This document shows, in pieces, positions 11,185 to 23,465 of a stretch of 64,000 nt of DNA. This DNA comes from Homarus americanus. Taxonomy: Eukaryota > Arthropoda > Malacostraca > Decapoda > Nephropidae. Every line of letters starts with the position of its first letter. Positions within the stretch are counted from its first letter, which is position 1. The stretch covers positions 8,109,453 through 8,173,452 of the forward strand of contig NW_024736071.1 of the NCBI RefSeq assembly GCF_018991925.1, written 5' to 3'. The translations under genes were made by a program, and so were the position numbers. Under the pieces are notes generated by a model that was given only the letters and a program-made list of their open reading frames with translations, was not told the origin of the DNA and did not search any database.

Positions 11185-12255
11185 GATAGCATGGTGTGGG
11201 TAGCATGGGTGGGTGGTATGAGTGGTGTGGGCAGCATGGGTGGATGGTATGGGCAGCAAGGGTTAGTGGTATGGGCAGCATGGGTGAGTGGTATGGGCAG
11301 CAAGGGTGAGTGGTATGGGCAGTGAGGTGGGGTAGTGGGTGGGGTGGTATATAAAAAGGCATGGTGGGTGGGGAGGGCCAGCATTGAGTGAAAAGGGAGG
11401 TTGTGGGCAGCATGGGTGAGAGGGCTGCATGGAGAGAGGTGCAGTATGGGTGGAGGGTGGTGGGACAGCACAGATTGATATGGGTAAAGGGTGAGAGGTG
11501 GGCAGTATGGTGAGTGGTATGGGCAGGTATGGGCATGGGTGAGGGCAGTATGGTGAGTGGCAGGCAGGAGGCATGGCAGCAAGGGGTGAGGGCATGGGAG
11601 GCGCAGGAGGTATGGGCAGCATGGGGCAAGTATAAAAGGTATAAGGAGGCAGTATGGGGAGGGTAAGGGCAGTATGGGGAGGCAGGGTGGCAAGGGTTAG
11701 TGGTGCAGGGGCAGGCATGGTGAGTGGGTGGGCAGCAAGGGAGTGGGCAGCAAGGGCAGGTATGGGGCAGTATGGTGAGGTGGGCAGGGTGGGAGGAGAG
11801 TGGGTGGAGGCATGGGAGGAAGGGCTGGGTGTGAGTGGGAGGGTGGGCAAGGGGAGTGGATAAGGGGCAGTGGAGGTGGATTAGCATGGCAGGAGGCACT
11901 GGGTAGGTGAGGCGGTATGGATGCAAGGCAGCAAGGCAATGAGTGATGGTATTGGCAGCATGCTGGTGAGTGGTGGCGGGCAGTATGGGGTGGGAGTGGT
12001 ATGGGCAGTATGGTGAGGTATAAGGGCAAGAAGAGTGGTATGGGGCAGGAGGAGTGGTAAGGCATGGGTGACTAGATCAGCAGTACAGTGAGGCAGAGTG
12101 GGATTGTATGGGCAGCATGGGTGACTGGTATGGGGCAGTATAAGAGAGGTATAAAGGCACATGGGTGTGGGAGGAAGGGCAGCTTGGCATGGGTGAGTGG
12201 TATGGGCAGCATGGGTGAGTGGTATGGGCAGCATGAGTGAGTGGTGGGGGAGTGG
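11185..12255. repeat. 22-bp minisatellite, GGTATGGGCAGCATGGGTGA type
   Basis: Imperfect tandem copies of a ~22-bp unit with core GGTATGGGCAGCATGGGTGA. Copies are cleanest at both ends (11215-11320, 12185-12250) and scrambled in the middle. The Pro/His/Leu-rich minus-strand frames of up to 250 codons are by-products of the C-rich strand. Confidence 0.92.
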
Positions 12256-12690
12256 GCTGCCCTCCCCCCCACACACACATCGCCATAAACTCTCTCTCGC
12301 ATTAACATTTTGATTCCCTTATAAAACCGACTCGGAGATACGTTTCATCTGAATAAATTTTAACCTTACGACCTATAAATACATATTTCCTTTACCGAAA
12401 ACGACTTTAACAACCGAAGGATCTTACATTACACGCACCACACGCACAAAAAAAAAATCGGTATAATAAGCTTTCAATCTCGTGGTAGACTGACGAGGTC
12501 GGAGTGACATGACCGGTGGTGATAAGGAAGTGTAACCCTCCTTACACCTCTCACCGTAGAAGGTATGGAACCTATATTTTGGTCCAATAAGGCGTATTAA
12601 ACCCTCTGAAAAACGAGGTCCTGATAAGCGCCGTATAACACCAGCTTAAACTGGTCAACGACGGTCTCTCACTCTTCTCTCATTCTTTCT
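12256..12690. other. Unique sequence, no gene seen
   Basis: No recognisable feature. Confidence 0.5.
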
Positions 12691-12733
12691 CTTATTGTTT
12701 CTCTTGATGAGTCATCTGTGTGAATCATGCCAG

Positions 12734-12787
12734 ATCTCTCTCTCTCTCTCCCTTGGTGAATCATATGCATTTATCATACAATATGAA

Positions 12788-12847
<60 letters not shown>

Positions 12848-12867
12848 GCTCGCGCGCGCGCGCGCCT
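12734..12867. repeat. Compound (CT)n-(CA)n-(CG)n microsatellite
   Basis: CT runs at 12734-12751 and 12788-12822 pass directly into CA repeats and then a ~20-base CG run. Alternating CA/CG stretches are Z-DNA prone. Confidence 0.95.
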
Positions 12868-14200
12868 GCTCTTCAATTCCTACCACAAGATTCACGCTCT
12901 AAGTCAATTACCATTGGCGCCGAGTCTTTATTTTGTCCCATTACAGGAGAATATAATAATGATCTCGTCTTAAAGCGGGCCATTGGTGAAATATTTATCG
13001 GCGAGGAATCGTACCGACCAAGGTCACACTCCTCGCCCACCGCCCCACCAAGAAAAAAACCCATTAATTTTCTATGTAAATGATCACAGCTCGATGAAAT
13101 TTTAAAGCGCTTCGGTGTATGATCAGGCGTCATCAATTGTAACTATAGCTCATAAAATGGCAATATATTCAATAGTAATAGTGATCATTAGCCCTCCATA
13201 ACACAGCCGGGATACATATCATTAAACTCGTTGTAATACTCGACTAACTGTCCTGTCGTGTACGCAACCCCCACCACCTCTCCACTATTGTAAACTCGCT
13301 TAAATAGCCCATAAGGACTTCCTTTATTTGTAGCATGATTGTTGTGTATCAAACATTGGTCCTGTCAATGCAGACGGGGACTCGCGAGGCAGGAAATGGC
13401 TCTCAGGGTTGTTCCAAAAAGGACATTTAGGCCCACAAACGACCAACAAACAGCGGAGAATTATAGTATAGAGAAAGGCAACCCGCGCTGCCCACCTCCC
13501 CGACAATGATTTAGACAAGCGCGGTAAAAACTAGTTTCAACAGCGGAAAAGGCGAATACTACAAAAAGATAATACTGGTAAATGATTCCCAGTCCCCATA
13601 ACCGTGAACACAACCCATCACTCTGGTATTATTGTAATCCTGAGGCCAATTAAATTACATGTAATTATAGGGAACCCGTTATTAAATCCATACCGGGTCT
13701 GCGCGCGCACTGTTTAACATGGCTGACCTCCAGCCCTGAGACTCCCCTTCTTCTTGACTTGTGGTTCAGGATCCCGGATTCTCAAAAGCTCCTTACGTGA
13801 TATTTATTCCCTTAGGAAGAAGACATGATAAAAGAGTACATCCATTTACGGTAGAGTCTAGGTGCACATCCGACGCCATCTTTGCCACCACCACTTCTGC
13901 ACCACCGATAAAATGCGTCCTACGTTGACGACGAACACCGAATATCCGAACCTTGCGTTGTAATGGCCGTTCTACTTATGGTTTAAAAAAAAGGAAGAAC
14001 ATAATCTTCCGTAGAACAACGAGATCCTAGAGTATTGATATTTTTTCTCTCTCCAAGCACTACCGCGCCGCTGGTCATTACCCCCCATCTCTGAACTGGG
14101 CCGTGTCATTACCAGCTTATATGAAGCATAATACCACCTTCTCCTCCAACACACGAAAGGTGAAGAATGTAAGTCGATGATACATCAAGAGGTCGAATAC
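12868..14200. other. Unique sequence of mixed composition
   Basis: About 1.3 kb of apparently single-copy DNA with several short open frames (for example 12873-13136 minus and 13324-13518 minus), none recognised. The sequence GCGCGCGC followed by AACATGGCTGACC near 13700-13720 has a good ATG context but reaches a stop after five codons. Confidence 0.4.
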
Positions 14201-14202
14201 CT

Positions 14203-14365
14203 GTCAGGGTGGGGAGGTGAGTACATGGGGTGAGGGAGGTGCGGGGGAGGTGAGTACATAGAGTGGGGGAGGTGTGGGGGAGGTGTGGCGGGAGGTGAGT
14301 ACATAGAGTGGGGGAGGTGTAAGGGAGATGAGTACATAGAGTGAGGGAGGTGTGGGGGAGGCGGA
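14203..14365. repeat. GGGGAGGTGAGTACATAGAG repeat
   Basis: Four to five imperfect copies, ~36 bp apart, of GAGGTGAGTACATAGAGTG followed by GGGGAGGTG segments of variable length. Confidence 0.85.
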
Positions 14366-14404
14366 CGTTGTAGGTGTATGGGGCAGCTTTCAGTGATCAC
14401 CAAC

Positions 14405-16500
14405 CACAGCCATCACCATAGCCAATAAAATCATCACCCCCACCATCATCACCCCCACCACCAACATCCCACCACCATCATCTCCCCACCATCATCAATT
14501 CCGCCATCATTATCACCCTCACCGTCACCTCCACCAACATCATCACCCGCACCACCATCACCCCCACCATCATAATCACCCCACCATCATCACCCACCCC
14601 CACCATCATCATCACCCATCATCATCACCCCCACCATCATCACCCCACCCCCATCATCACCCCACCATCATCACCCACCATCATCATCACGCCCACCATC
14701 ATCACCCACCTTCATCATCACCCCACCATCATCATCACCCCCACCGTCATCACCATCATCCCACCACCACACCATCACCACCCATCATCACCCCCATCAT
14801 CATCACCCCACCATCATCACCCCACCATCATCATCACCCCCACCATCATCACTCACCATCATCACCCCGCCATCATCACCCACCATCCATCATCCACCCA
14901 TCATCCATCATCATCATTATCAACCACATCATCACCCCCACCATCACATCCCCACCATCACCATCATCACCCCACCATCATCACCCACCATCATCACTCA
15001 TCACCCCACCATCATCATCATCATCACACCCCACCATCATCACCCACCATCATCTTACCCCCACCATCATCACCCCCACCATCATCATCACCCCCATCAT
15101 CATCAGCACATCATCACCCCCCCCCACCCATCATCATCACCCCACACACCATCATCCCACCCCACCATCATCATCACCCACCACCATCACCCCCACCATC
15201 ATCACCCCACCATCACCCATCCCCACCATCATCACCATCATCATCACCCCACCATCATCATCACCCCCACCATCATCACCCCACCATCATCACTACATCA
15301 GTCACCCCACCATCATCCCCCACCATCCACCATCATCACACCCCACCATCATCACCCCATCATCACATCATCACACCATCATCACCCACCCACCATCATC
15401 AACCCCACCATCACCACCACCTCACCAACACTATCATCATCACCCCGCCATCACCCCACCAATATCATCACCCCCCATCATCATCACCATCATCACCCCA
15501 TCACCCATCATCACCTCCACCATCACCCACCACCATCACCCACCACCATCATCATCACTCACCATCATCCCCACCATCATCATCACCCCCACCATCATCA
15601 CCCCCACCATCCACCATCCCATCACACCATCATCATCATCCCCACCATCATCATCCACCATCATCACCCCCCACCATCATCATCCCCATCATCATCATCC
15701 CCCATCATCATCACCCCCACCATCATCACCCCTATCATCACCCACCATCATCATCATCCCCACCATCATCATCATCACCCCACCATCATCATCCATCCCC
15801 ACCATCATCACCCCCACCATCATCATCATCATCACCCCACCATCATCACCCCCACCCACCATCATCATCCATCACCATCACCACCCCACCATCATCACCC
15901 CCACCATCATCCCCCACCATCACCCCACCATCATCATCACCTCCACCATCATCACCCCACCATCATCACCCACCCACATCATCATCCCATCCACCATCAT
16001 CATCTTCCCCACCATCATCACCCCCATCCATCATCCCCACCATCATCATCATCCCCCATCATCATCATCCCCCACCATCATCATCACCCCCATCATCATC
16101 ATCATCACCCCAACATCATCACTCATCATCACCATCATCATCACCCCCCATCATCACCCCACCATCATCACCCCCATCATCATCCCACCATCATCTCATC
16201 CCACATCACCCACATCATCATCATCACCCCCACCATCATCACCCCACCATCATCATCACCCCCACCATCATCACCATCATCCCCCCCCATCATCACCCAC
16301 CACCATCACCTCCACCATCATCACCCCACCATCATCCACCCACCCATCATCATCACTCCACCCATCATCATCCCCACCATCATCATCACCCCCACCATCA
16401 TCATCACCCCACCATCATCATTATTGTTCCCCTCACCACCACAAACAACACTCACCCCTTCATGACCCCCACCACCCCATCCCCCGCCATCACCTCCTGA
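14405..16500. repeat. ~2.1-kb CCACCATCATCACC simple/minisatellite array
   Basis: Variable concatenation of CCACCATCATCACCCC, CATCATCATCACC and related words. The plus strand has almost no G. Copies differ by loss or gain of CAT triplets and C residues, so there is no single fixed period. Confidence 0.96.
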
Positions 16501-16635
16501 TACACATGTAGGCACGGACACGCCATTTGTGGTTCTTTTAATGTGTGCTGATTATTGGCCTCGATAACATATATGTGTAGATCACATAATATTTCTATAA
16601 AACCCTGCAGGCATGTCAGAGAACAGCATTATACA

Positions 16636-16737
<102 letters not shown>

Positions 16738-16766
16738 TGTAGGTATGTGATCTAGATATATATAAC

Positions 16767-16769
<3 letters not shown>

Positions 16770-16857
<88 letters not shown>
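16770..16857. repeat. (AT)n microsatellite
   Basis: 44 AT dinucleotides, 35 bp after the preceding AT tract. Confidence 0.97.
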
Positions 16858-16859
<2 letters not shown>

Positions 16860-17640
16860 GTTTGGGAGTTGTAACATTGATCTTTGTTAAGTCGCAGGTA
16901 AATTGGTTACAGTATCGGGTAAAGATGAGCCAAAAAGAACTCCAAATATTTTATATTCGTGGCATCATACAAGGGCAAAAAATAAAAAATCATAAAATAA
17001 AAAATTATTTTCATAATTGTTGAAGGTGTAACAGTTCCACGTCACATGTTCAGTGGCTCAACTCTATCTGAAATCAGGATATATGCAATTGTAAACAAGT
17101 GAACTGTGCTCCAACCTACGGAACAGGACCCAGCACGATTTAATGGTCGGGGTTTACGAGCAAGTAAGACGTTCATGAGAAATATATATATATAAGAATT
17201 TGGTTCAGTGTCATGAACAACACATGATAACAAGAGATAATCCTGGACCTTGAGTCGTTATAAGACTTTATTGTTTCGGTAGACGTGTTACCTGTGTGTG
17301 TGTATTATCTACTCACGTCTGTACACATTCAACAATATAGTCACTAGTGGTCGTCATCATTACAGATAGAAGAACAACAGTCGCTGGTGTAGGAGAGGAG
17401 GGGCCAGGCTGGACGCCCGCCCTCACCTACCACCTGTTAACATTATCACAAGAAAAACATTCGTCTCAGGTAATTATTTCTCGTAATGCGCGACAAAGGA
17501 CACTGTATTTACCAACTTCCTGTCTTGAAGGGCGTCTCAACTGAAGACTGACAGCAACAGTGAGTTCTCCCGACTCTTTTTCTTCTCTCTGTAACTACCT
17601 TCCCACATTCACTCTACCTGGTCCAAAGTATTATATACAT
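16858..17640. other. Unique sequence, no gene seen
   Basis: Short open frames only (for example 17042-17233 minus, 17347-17544 plus), none recognised. Confidence 0.45.
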
Positions 17641-17801
17641 ATATATATTGATAAAATCACAGGAACATGGAAACAATGGAGCACCTTAGCTTTATTCAAG
17701 ATGTCTTGAATAAAGACGAGCTAGTGCTCCATTGTTTCCCTATTTCCTGTGTGATTTTATCAAGATTTATCTTATCCACGTTTCCATTTTGGATCTACAT
17801 G

Positions 17802-17878
<77 letters not shown>

Positions 17879-17990
17879 AAAGGAAAACGAGCACCTTTCG
17901 TCTGAAGATGTTCTTGAATAAAGCATTTAAGAAAAGCTAGTGGTGCTCCGTTTTCTTTTGTGGATATCACATTTATCTTATCCACGTTTT

Positions 17991-18080
<90 letters not shown>

Positions 18081-18157
18081 TGATAACCACAAGGACACAA
18101 GAAAACACGAAGTTCCCAAGCACTTTCGTGTAATTCACTTCTTCAGGGGTGAGTAAA
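17641..18157 (-). repeat. Three related modules separated by long (AT)n tracts
   Basis: Module A (17648-17803), module B (17876-17995) and module C (18079-18157) are divided by AT tracts at 17804-17875 and 17996-18078. A and B share GAAACGTGGATAAGATAAAT (minus strand) and the GGAGCAC / TTTATTCAAGA elements. B and C share ACGAAAG-GTGCT-like and TTTTCTTGTG-like segments. They appear to be diverged copies of one unit whose end carries the AT microsatellite. Penelope-like retroelement termini are one candidate origin, but no protein remnant supports it. Confidence 0.6.
17648..17763. repeat. 116-nt near-perfect inverted repeat (foldback)
   Basis: The outer arms TTGATAAAATCACAGGAA (17648 on) and TTCCTGTGTGATTTTATCAA (ending 17763) are complementary apart from a 2-base insertion. 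The middle arms containing AACAATGGAGCAC and GTGCTCCATTGTT also pair. The centre TTTATTCAAGA/TCTTGAATAAA pairs perfectly around a 2-base loop. The whole unit would fold into one long hairpin in either strand's RNA. It lies immediately beside an (AT)n tract. Confidence 0.9.
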
Positions 18158-18395
18158 AGTGGTCGTGCGTTCATGGACAAGTGGTTGTGTTCATGTGCAA
18201 GTGGGTGTGTGTTCATGTACAAGTTGGGAGTGTGTTCTTGTACAAGTGGACGTGTGTTCATGGACAAGTGGTTATGTTCATTTACAAGTGGGTGTGTTCA
18301 TGTACAAGTGGGTGTGTGTTCGTGTACAAGTGGACGTGTGTTCGTGTACAAGTGGTTGTTTGTTCATGTACAAGTGGTTGTGTGTTCGCGTACAA

Positions 18396-18396
<1 letters not shown>
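18158..18396 (+). repeat. 22-bp satellite block (GTGTTCATGTACAAGTGG), plus orientation
   Basis: About 11 copies of a 22-bp unit with core GTGTTCATGTACAAGTGG. It is the reverse complement of the unit that fills 23466-28196 and 28945-29432. Copies here vary (TTCATGGACAAG, TTCGTGTACAAG). The block is wedged between foldback module C and an (AT)n tract. Confidence 0.93.

Positions 18397-18483
<87 letters not shown>
18397..18483. repeat. (AT)n microsatellite
   Basis: About 43 AT dinucleotides directly joined to the last 22-bp unit. Confidence 0.97.
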
Positions 18484-18487
<4 letters not shown>

Positions 18488-19037
18488 CATCTACAATAGT
18501 ATATTGAGTGATGGTGTTTTTCCAATCACAAAACGTAACACCTCCACACTACACAACACGAAATCAATAGTAGTCTCTCTGGTTCTCTCGATTATTCTTC
18601 CTTCCCCTGTACGGTCTACTTCTCTCCCTCCTAACTATCGGCCAAACTCTTATAACTCTTCTTTCAAAACCATCACCCACCAATCCCTCCACAAGCAGAC
18701 CTAAAGAATTTTCACCCATAAGAATTTCAAGTAACTTCCTCTCCTCAGCCTCCCTCAGTTGTGATACTGAAATGTTTTCTAAACGGACGGTGTACGGCTG
18801 AGTGTCGAGGTCGTCACTTATTGGCATTTAACAGTCAATACTACAGCCAGCGGAAATGCGGAGGTAAAACATATATTCAGAGCTCTGTAATCATCCTAGG
18901 CGTCTTAATCTGTCCAGTCGTCTCTCGAAGGTCATCACAATCATAATACCTATTATACTGACTGGCTATTCACGGCTTATATATTTATATATATCTGAAC
19001 CTATGGCTTATAACCTTTCATAATATAACACACGAAG
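18484..19037. other. Unique sequence with an unrecognised 87-codon frame
   Basis: On the minus strand, 18827 down to 18564 encodes 87 residues of ordinary, non-repetitive composition. They include LREAEERKLLEILMGENS and a basic C-terminus (RRERSRPYRGRKNNRENQ). An in-frame TAA lies directly before its ATG. I do not recognise the product. It could be a last coding exon or a chance frame. Confidence 0.2.
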
Positions 19038-22000
19038 CAACTCATCTAACAGACAGTTGACACAACTCATCTATCAGACAGTTGACACAACTCATCTAAC
19101 AGACAGTTGACACAACTCATCTATCAGACAGTTGACACAACTCATCTATCAGACAGTTGACACAACTCATCTATCAGACAGTTGACACAACTCATCTAAC
19201 AGACAGTTGACACAACTCATCTATCAGACAGTTGACACAACTCATCTATCAGACAGTTGACACAACTCATCTATCAGACAGTTGACACAACTCATCTATC
19301 AGACAGTTGACACAACTCATCTATCAGACAGTTGACACAACTCATCTAACAGACAGTTGACACAACTCATCTATCAGACAGTTGACACAAGTAATCTATC
19401 AGACAGTTGACACAAGTAATCTATCAGACAGTTGACACAAGTAATCTATCAGACAGTTGACACAAGTAATCTATCAGACAGTTGACACAACTCATCTATC
19501 AGACAGTTGACACAACTCATCTAACAGACAGTTGACACAACTCATCTAACAGACAGTTGACACAACTCATCTATCAGACAGTTGACACAACTCATCTATC
19601 AGACAGTTGACACAACTCATCTAACAGACAGTTGACACAACTCATCTATCAGACAGTTGACACAAGTAATCTATCAGACAGTTGACACAAGTAATCTATC
19701 AGACGGATTGACACAAGTAATCTATGGAACCCCAGTTGACACAAGTAATCTATCAGACAGTTGAAGCACAAGTAATCTATCAGACCAGTTGACACAACTC
19801 ATCTATCAGACCAGTTGACGCTGACTTCATCTATCAGACAGTTGACACAACTCATCTATCGAACCAGTTGACACAACTCATCTATCCAGACAGTTGACAC
19901 CGTGATATCAGACAGTTGACACAAGTAATCTATCAGACAGTTGACACAACTCATCTATCAGACAGTTGACACAGAACGTCTATCAGACAGTTGACACGAA
20001 GTAATCTATCAGACAGTTGACACAAGTAATCTCATCCAGACGAGTTGACACGTATTCTATCAGACAGTTGACACAATAAATCTCAGACAGTTGACACAAA
20101 TAATCTATCAGACACCCGGCACAAGTAATCTATCAGACAGTTGACACAAGTAATCTCAGACGCGACTGAATAATCTATCAGACAGTTGACACAAGTAATC
20201 TATCATACAGTTGACACAAGTAATCTATCAGACAGTTGACACAAGTAATCTATCAGACAGTTGACACAAGTAATCTATCAGACAGTTGACACAAGTAATC
20301 TATCAGACAGTTGACACAAGTAATCTATCAGACAGTTGACACAACTCATCTATCAGACAGTTGACACAAGTAATCTATCAGACAGTTGACACAACTCATC
20401 TATCAGACAGTTGACACAAGTAATCTATCAGACAGTTGACACCGTGTCTATCAGACAGTTGACACAAGTAATCTATCAGACAGTTGAACTGGTAATCTAT
20501 CAGACGGTTGACACAAGTAATCTATCAGGCATTTTGGCTTTGAATAATCACAGCAGACAGTTGACTGGTAATCCTATCAGACAGTTGACACAACTCATCT
20601 AACAGACGATTGACACAACTCATCTATCGAACAGTTGACACAAGTAATCTATCAGACAGTTGACACAACTCATCTATCAGACAGTTGACACAAGTAATCT
20701 ATCAGACGGTTGACACCATTAATCTATCGAACCAGTTGACTGGTAATCTATCCGACAGTTGACACAAGTAATCTATCAGACGGTTGACACAAGTAATCTA
20801 TCAGACAGGTGACACAAGTAATGTATCAGACAGTTGACACAACTCATCTATCAGACAGTTGACACAACTCATCTATCAGACAGTTGACACAAGTAATCTA
20901 TCAGACAGTTGACACAAGTAATCTATCAGACAGTTGACACAACTCATCTATCAGACAGTTGACACAGGTAATCTATCAGACAGTTGACACAAGTAATCTA
21001 TCAGACAGTTGACACAAGTAATCTATCAGACAGTTGACACAAGTAATCTATCAGACAGTTGACACAAGTAATCTATCAGACAGTTGACACAAGTAATCTA
21101 TCAGACACTTGACACAAGTAATCTATCAGACAGTTGACACAAGTAATCTATCAGACACTTGACACAAGTAATCTATCAGACAGTTGACACAAGTAATCTA
21201 TCAGACAGTTGACACAAGTAATCTATCAGACAGTTGACACAAGTAATCTATCAGACAGTTGACACAAGTAATCTATCAGACAGTTGACACAAGTAATCTA
21301 TCAGACAGTTGACACAAGTAATCTATCAGACAGTTGACACAAGTAATGTATCGACAGTTGACACAGTAATCTATCAGACAGTTGACACAAGTAATCTATC
21401 CGTTGCACAAGTAATGTATCAGACAGTTGACACAACTCATCTAACAGACAGTTGACACAAGTAATCTATCAGACAGTTTACACAAGTAATCTATCAGACA
21501 GTTGACACAGTAATCTATCAGACAGTTGACACAAGTAATGTATCAGACAGTTGACACAACTCATCTAGACAGTTGACACAAGTAATCTATCAGACAGTTG
21601 ACACAAGTAATCTATCAGACAGTTGACACAAGTAATCTATCAGACGGTTGACACAAATGTTCTATCAGACAGTTGACACAACTCATCTATCAGACAGTTG
21701 ACACAAGTAATCTATCAGACAGTTGACACAAGTAATCTATCAGACAGTTGACACAAGTAATCTATCAGACAGTTGACACAAGTAATCTATCAGACAGTTG
21801 ACACAGTAATCTATCAGACAGTTGACACAAGTAATCTATCAGACAGTTGACACAAGTAATCTATCAGACAGTTGACACAAGTAATCTATCAGACAGTTGA
21901 CACAAGTAATCTATCAGACAGTTGACACAAGTAATCTATCAGACAGTTGACACAAGTAATCTATCAGACAGTTGACACAAGTAATCTATCAGACAGTTGA

Positions 22001-23374
22001 CACAAGTAATGTATCAGACAGTTGACACAAGTAATCTATCAGACAGTTGACACAACTCATCTATCAGACAGTTGACACAAGTAATCTATCAGACAGTTGA
22101 CACAAGTAATCTATCAGACAGTTGACACAAGTAATCTATCAGACAGTTGACACAAGTAATCTATCAGACAGTTGACACAAGTAATCTATCAGACAGTTGA
22201 CACAAGTAATCTATCAGACAGTTGACACAAATGTATCAGACAGTTGACACAAGTAATCTATCAGACAGTTGACACAAGTAATCTATCAGACAGTTGACAC
22301 AAGTAATGTATCAGACAGTTGACACAACTCATCTAACAGACAGTTGACACAAGTAATCTATCAGACAGTTGACACAAGTAATCTATCAGACAGTTGACAC
22401 AAGTAATCTATCAGACAGTTGACACAAGTAATGTATCAGACAGTTGACACAACTCATCTAACAGACAGTTGACACAAGTAATCTATCAGACAGTTGACAC
22501 AAGTAATCTATCAGACAGTTGACACAAGTAATCTATCAGACGGTTGACACAAGTAATCTATCAGACAGTTGACACAACTCATCTATCAGACAGTTGACAC
22601 AAGTAATCTATCAGACAGTTGACACAAGTAATCTATCAGACAGTTGACACAAGTAATCTATCAGACAGTTGACACAAGTAATCTATCAGACGGTTGACAC
22701 AAGTAATCTATCAGACAGTTGACACAAGTAATCTATCAGACAGTTGACACAAGTAATCTATCAGACAGTTGACAAAGTAATCTATCAGACAGTTGACACA
22801 AGTAATCTATCAGACAGTTGACACGTAATCTATCAGACGGTTGACACAAGTAATCTATCAGACAGTTGACACAAGTAATCTATCAGACAGTTGACACAAG
22901 TAATCTATCAGACAGTTGACACAACTCATCTATCAGACAGTTGACACAACTCATCTATCAGACAGTTGACACAAGTAATGTATCAGACAGTTGACACAAG
23001 TAATCTATCAGACAGTTGACACAAGTAATCTATCAGACAGTTGACACAAGTAATCTATCAGACGGTTGACACAAGTAATCTATCAGACAGTTGACACAAG
23101 TAATCTATCAGACAGTTGACACAAGTAATCTATCAGACAGTTGACACAAGTAATCTATCCGACAGTTGACACAAGTAATCTATCAGACAGTTGACACAAC
23201 TCATCTATCAGACAGTTGACACAAGTAATCTATCAGACAGTTGACACAAGTAATCTATCAGACAGTTGACACAAGTAATCTATCAGACAGTTGACACAAG
23301 TAATCTATCAGACAGTTGACACAAGTAATCTATCAGACAGTTGACACAAGTAATCTATCAGACAGTTGACACAA
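19038..23374. repeat. 25-bp satellite array (CAGTTGACACAAGTAATC)
   Basis: About 170 head-to-tail copies of a 25-bp unit with core CAGTTGACACAAGTAATC followed by TATCAGA. Two main variants differ at ACAAGTAATC versus ACAACTCATC. The left 600 bp is almost all CTC type and the rest mainly GTA type with scattered CTC copies. A further TATC/TAAC difference occurs mostly with the CTC type. Clusters of garbled copies lie at about 19695-20175 and 20440-20760. There are no spacers between units, so it is not a CRISPR array. Confidence 0.98.
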
Positions 23375-23465
23375 GTTTCACCCTTGGATACTTTTCACTC
23401 ACGATTATCAATTCTCCTCAACTCTCTGATCTTATGTTACTCTGCCCTGTATTGTTATCTTCCTT
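23375..23465. other. Unique junction between two satellites
   Basis: A 91-bp non-repetitive segment separates the 25-bp and 22-bp satellites. Confidence 0.7.

Noticed and set aside
19038..23374. CRISPR array suggested by regular 25-bp repeats
   Set aside because: Units are directly adjacent with no spacers, and the context is eukaryotic with no cas-like genes.
19038..23374. Bacterial promoter -35 boxes (TTGACA in every unit)
   Set aside because: The hexamer is simply part of the satellite monomer; there is no matching -10 spacing and no prokaryotic gene context.
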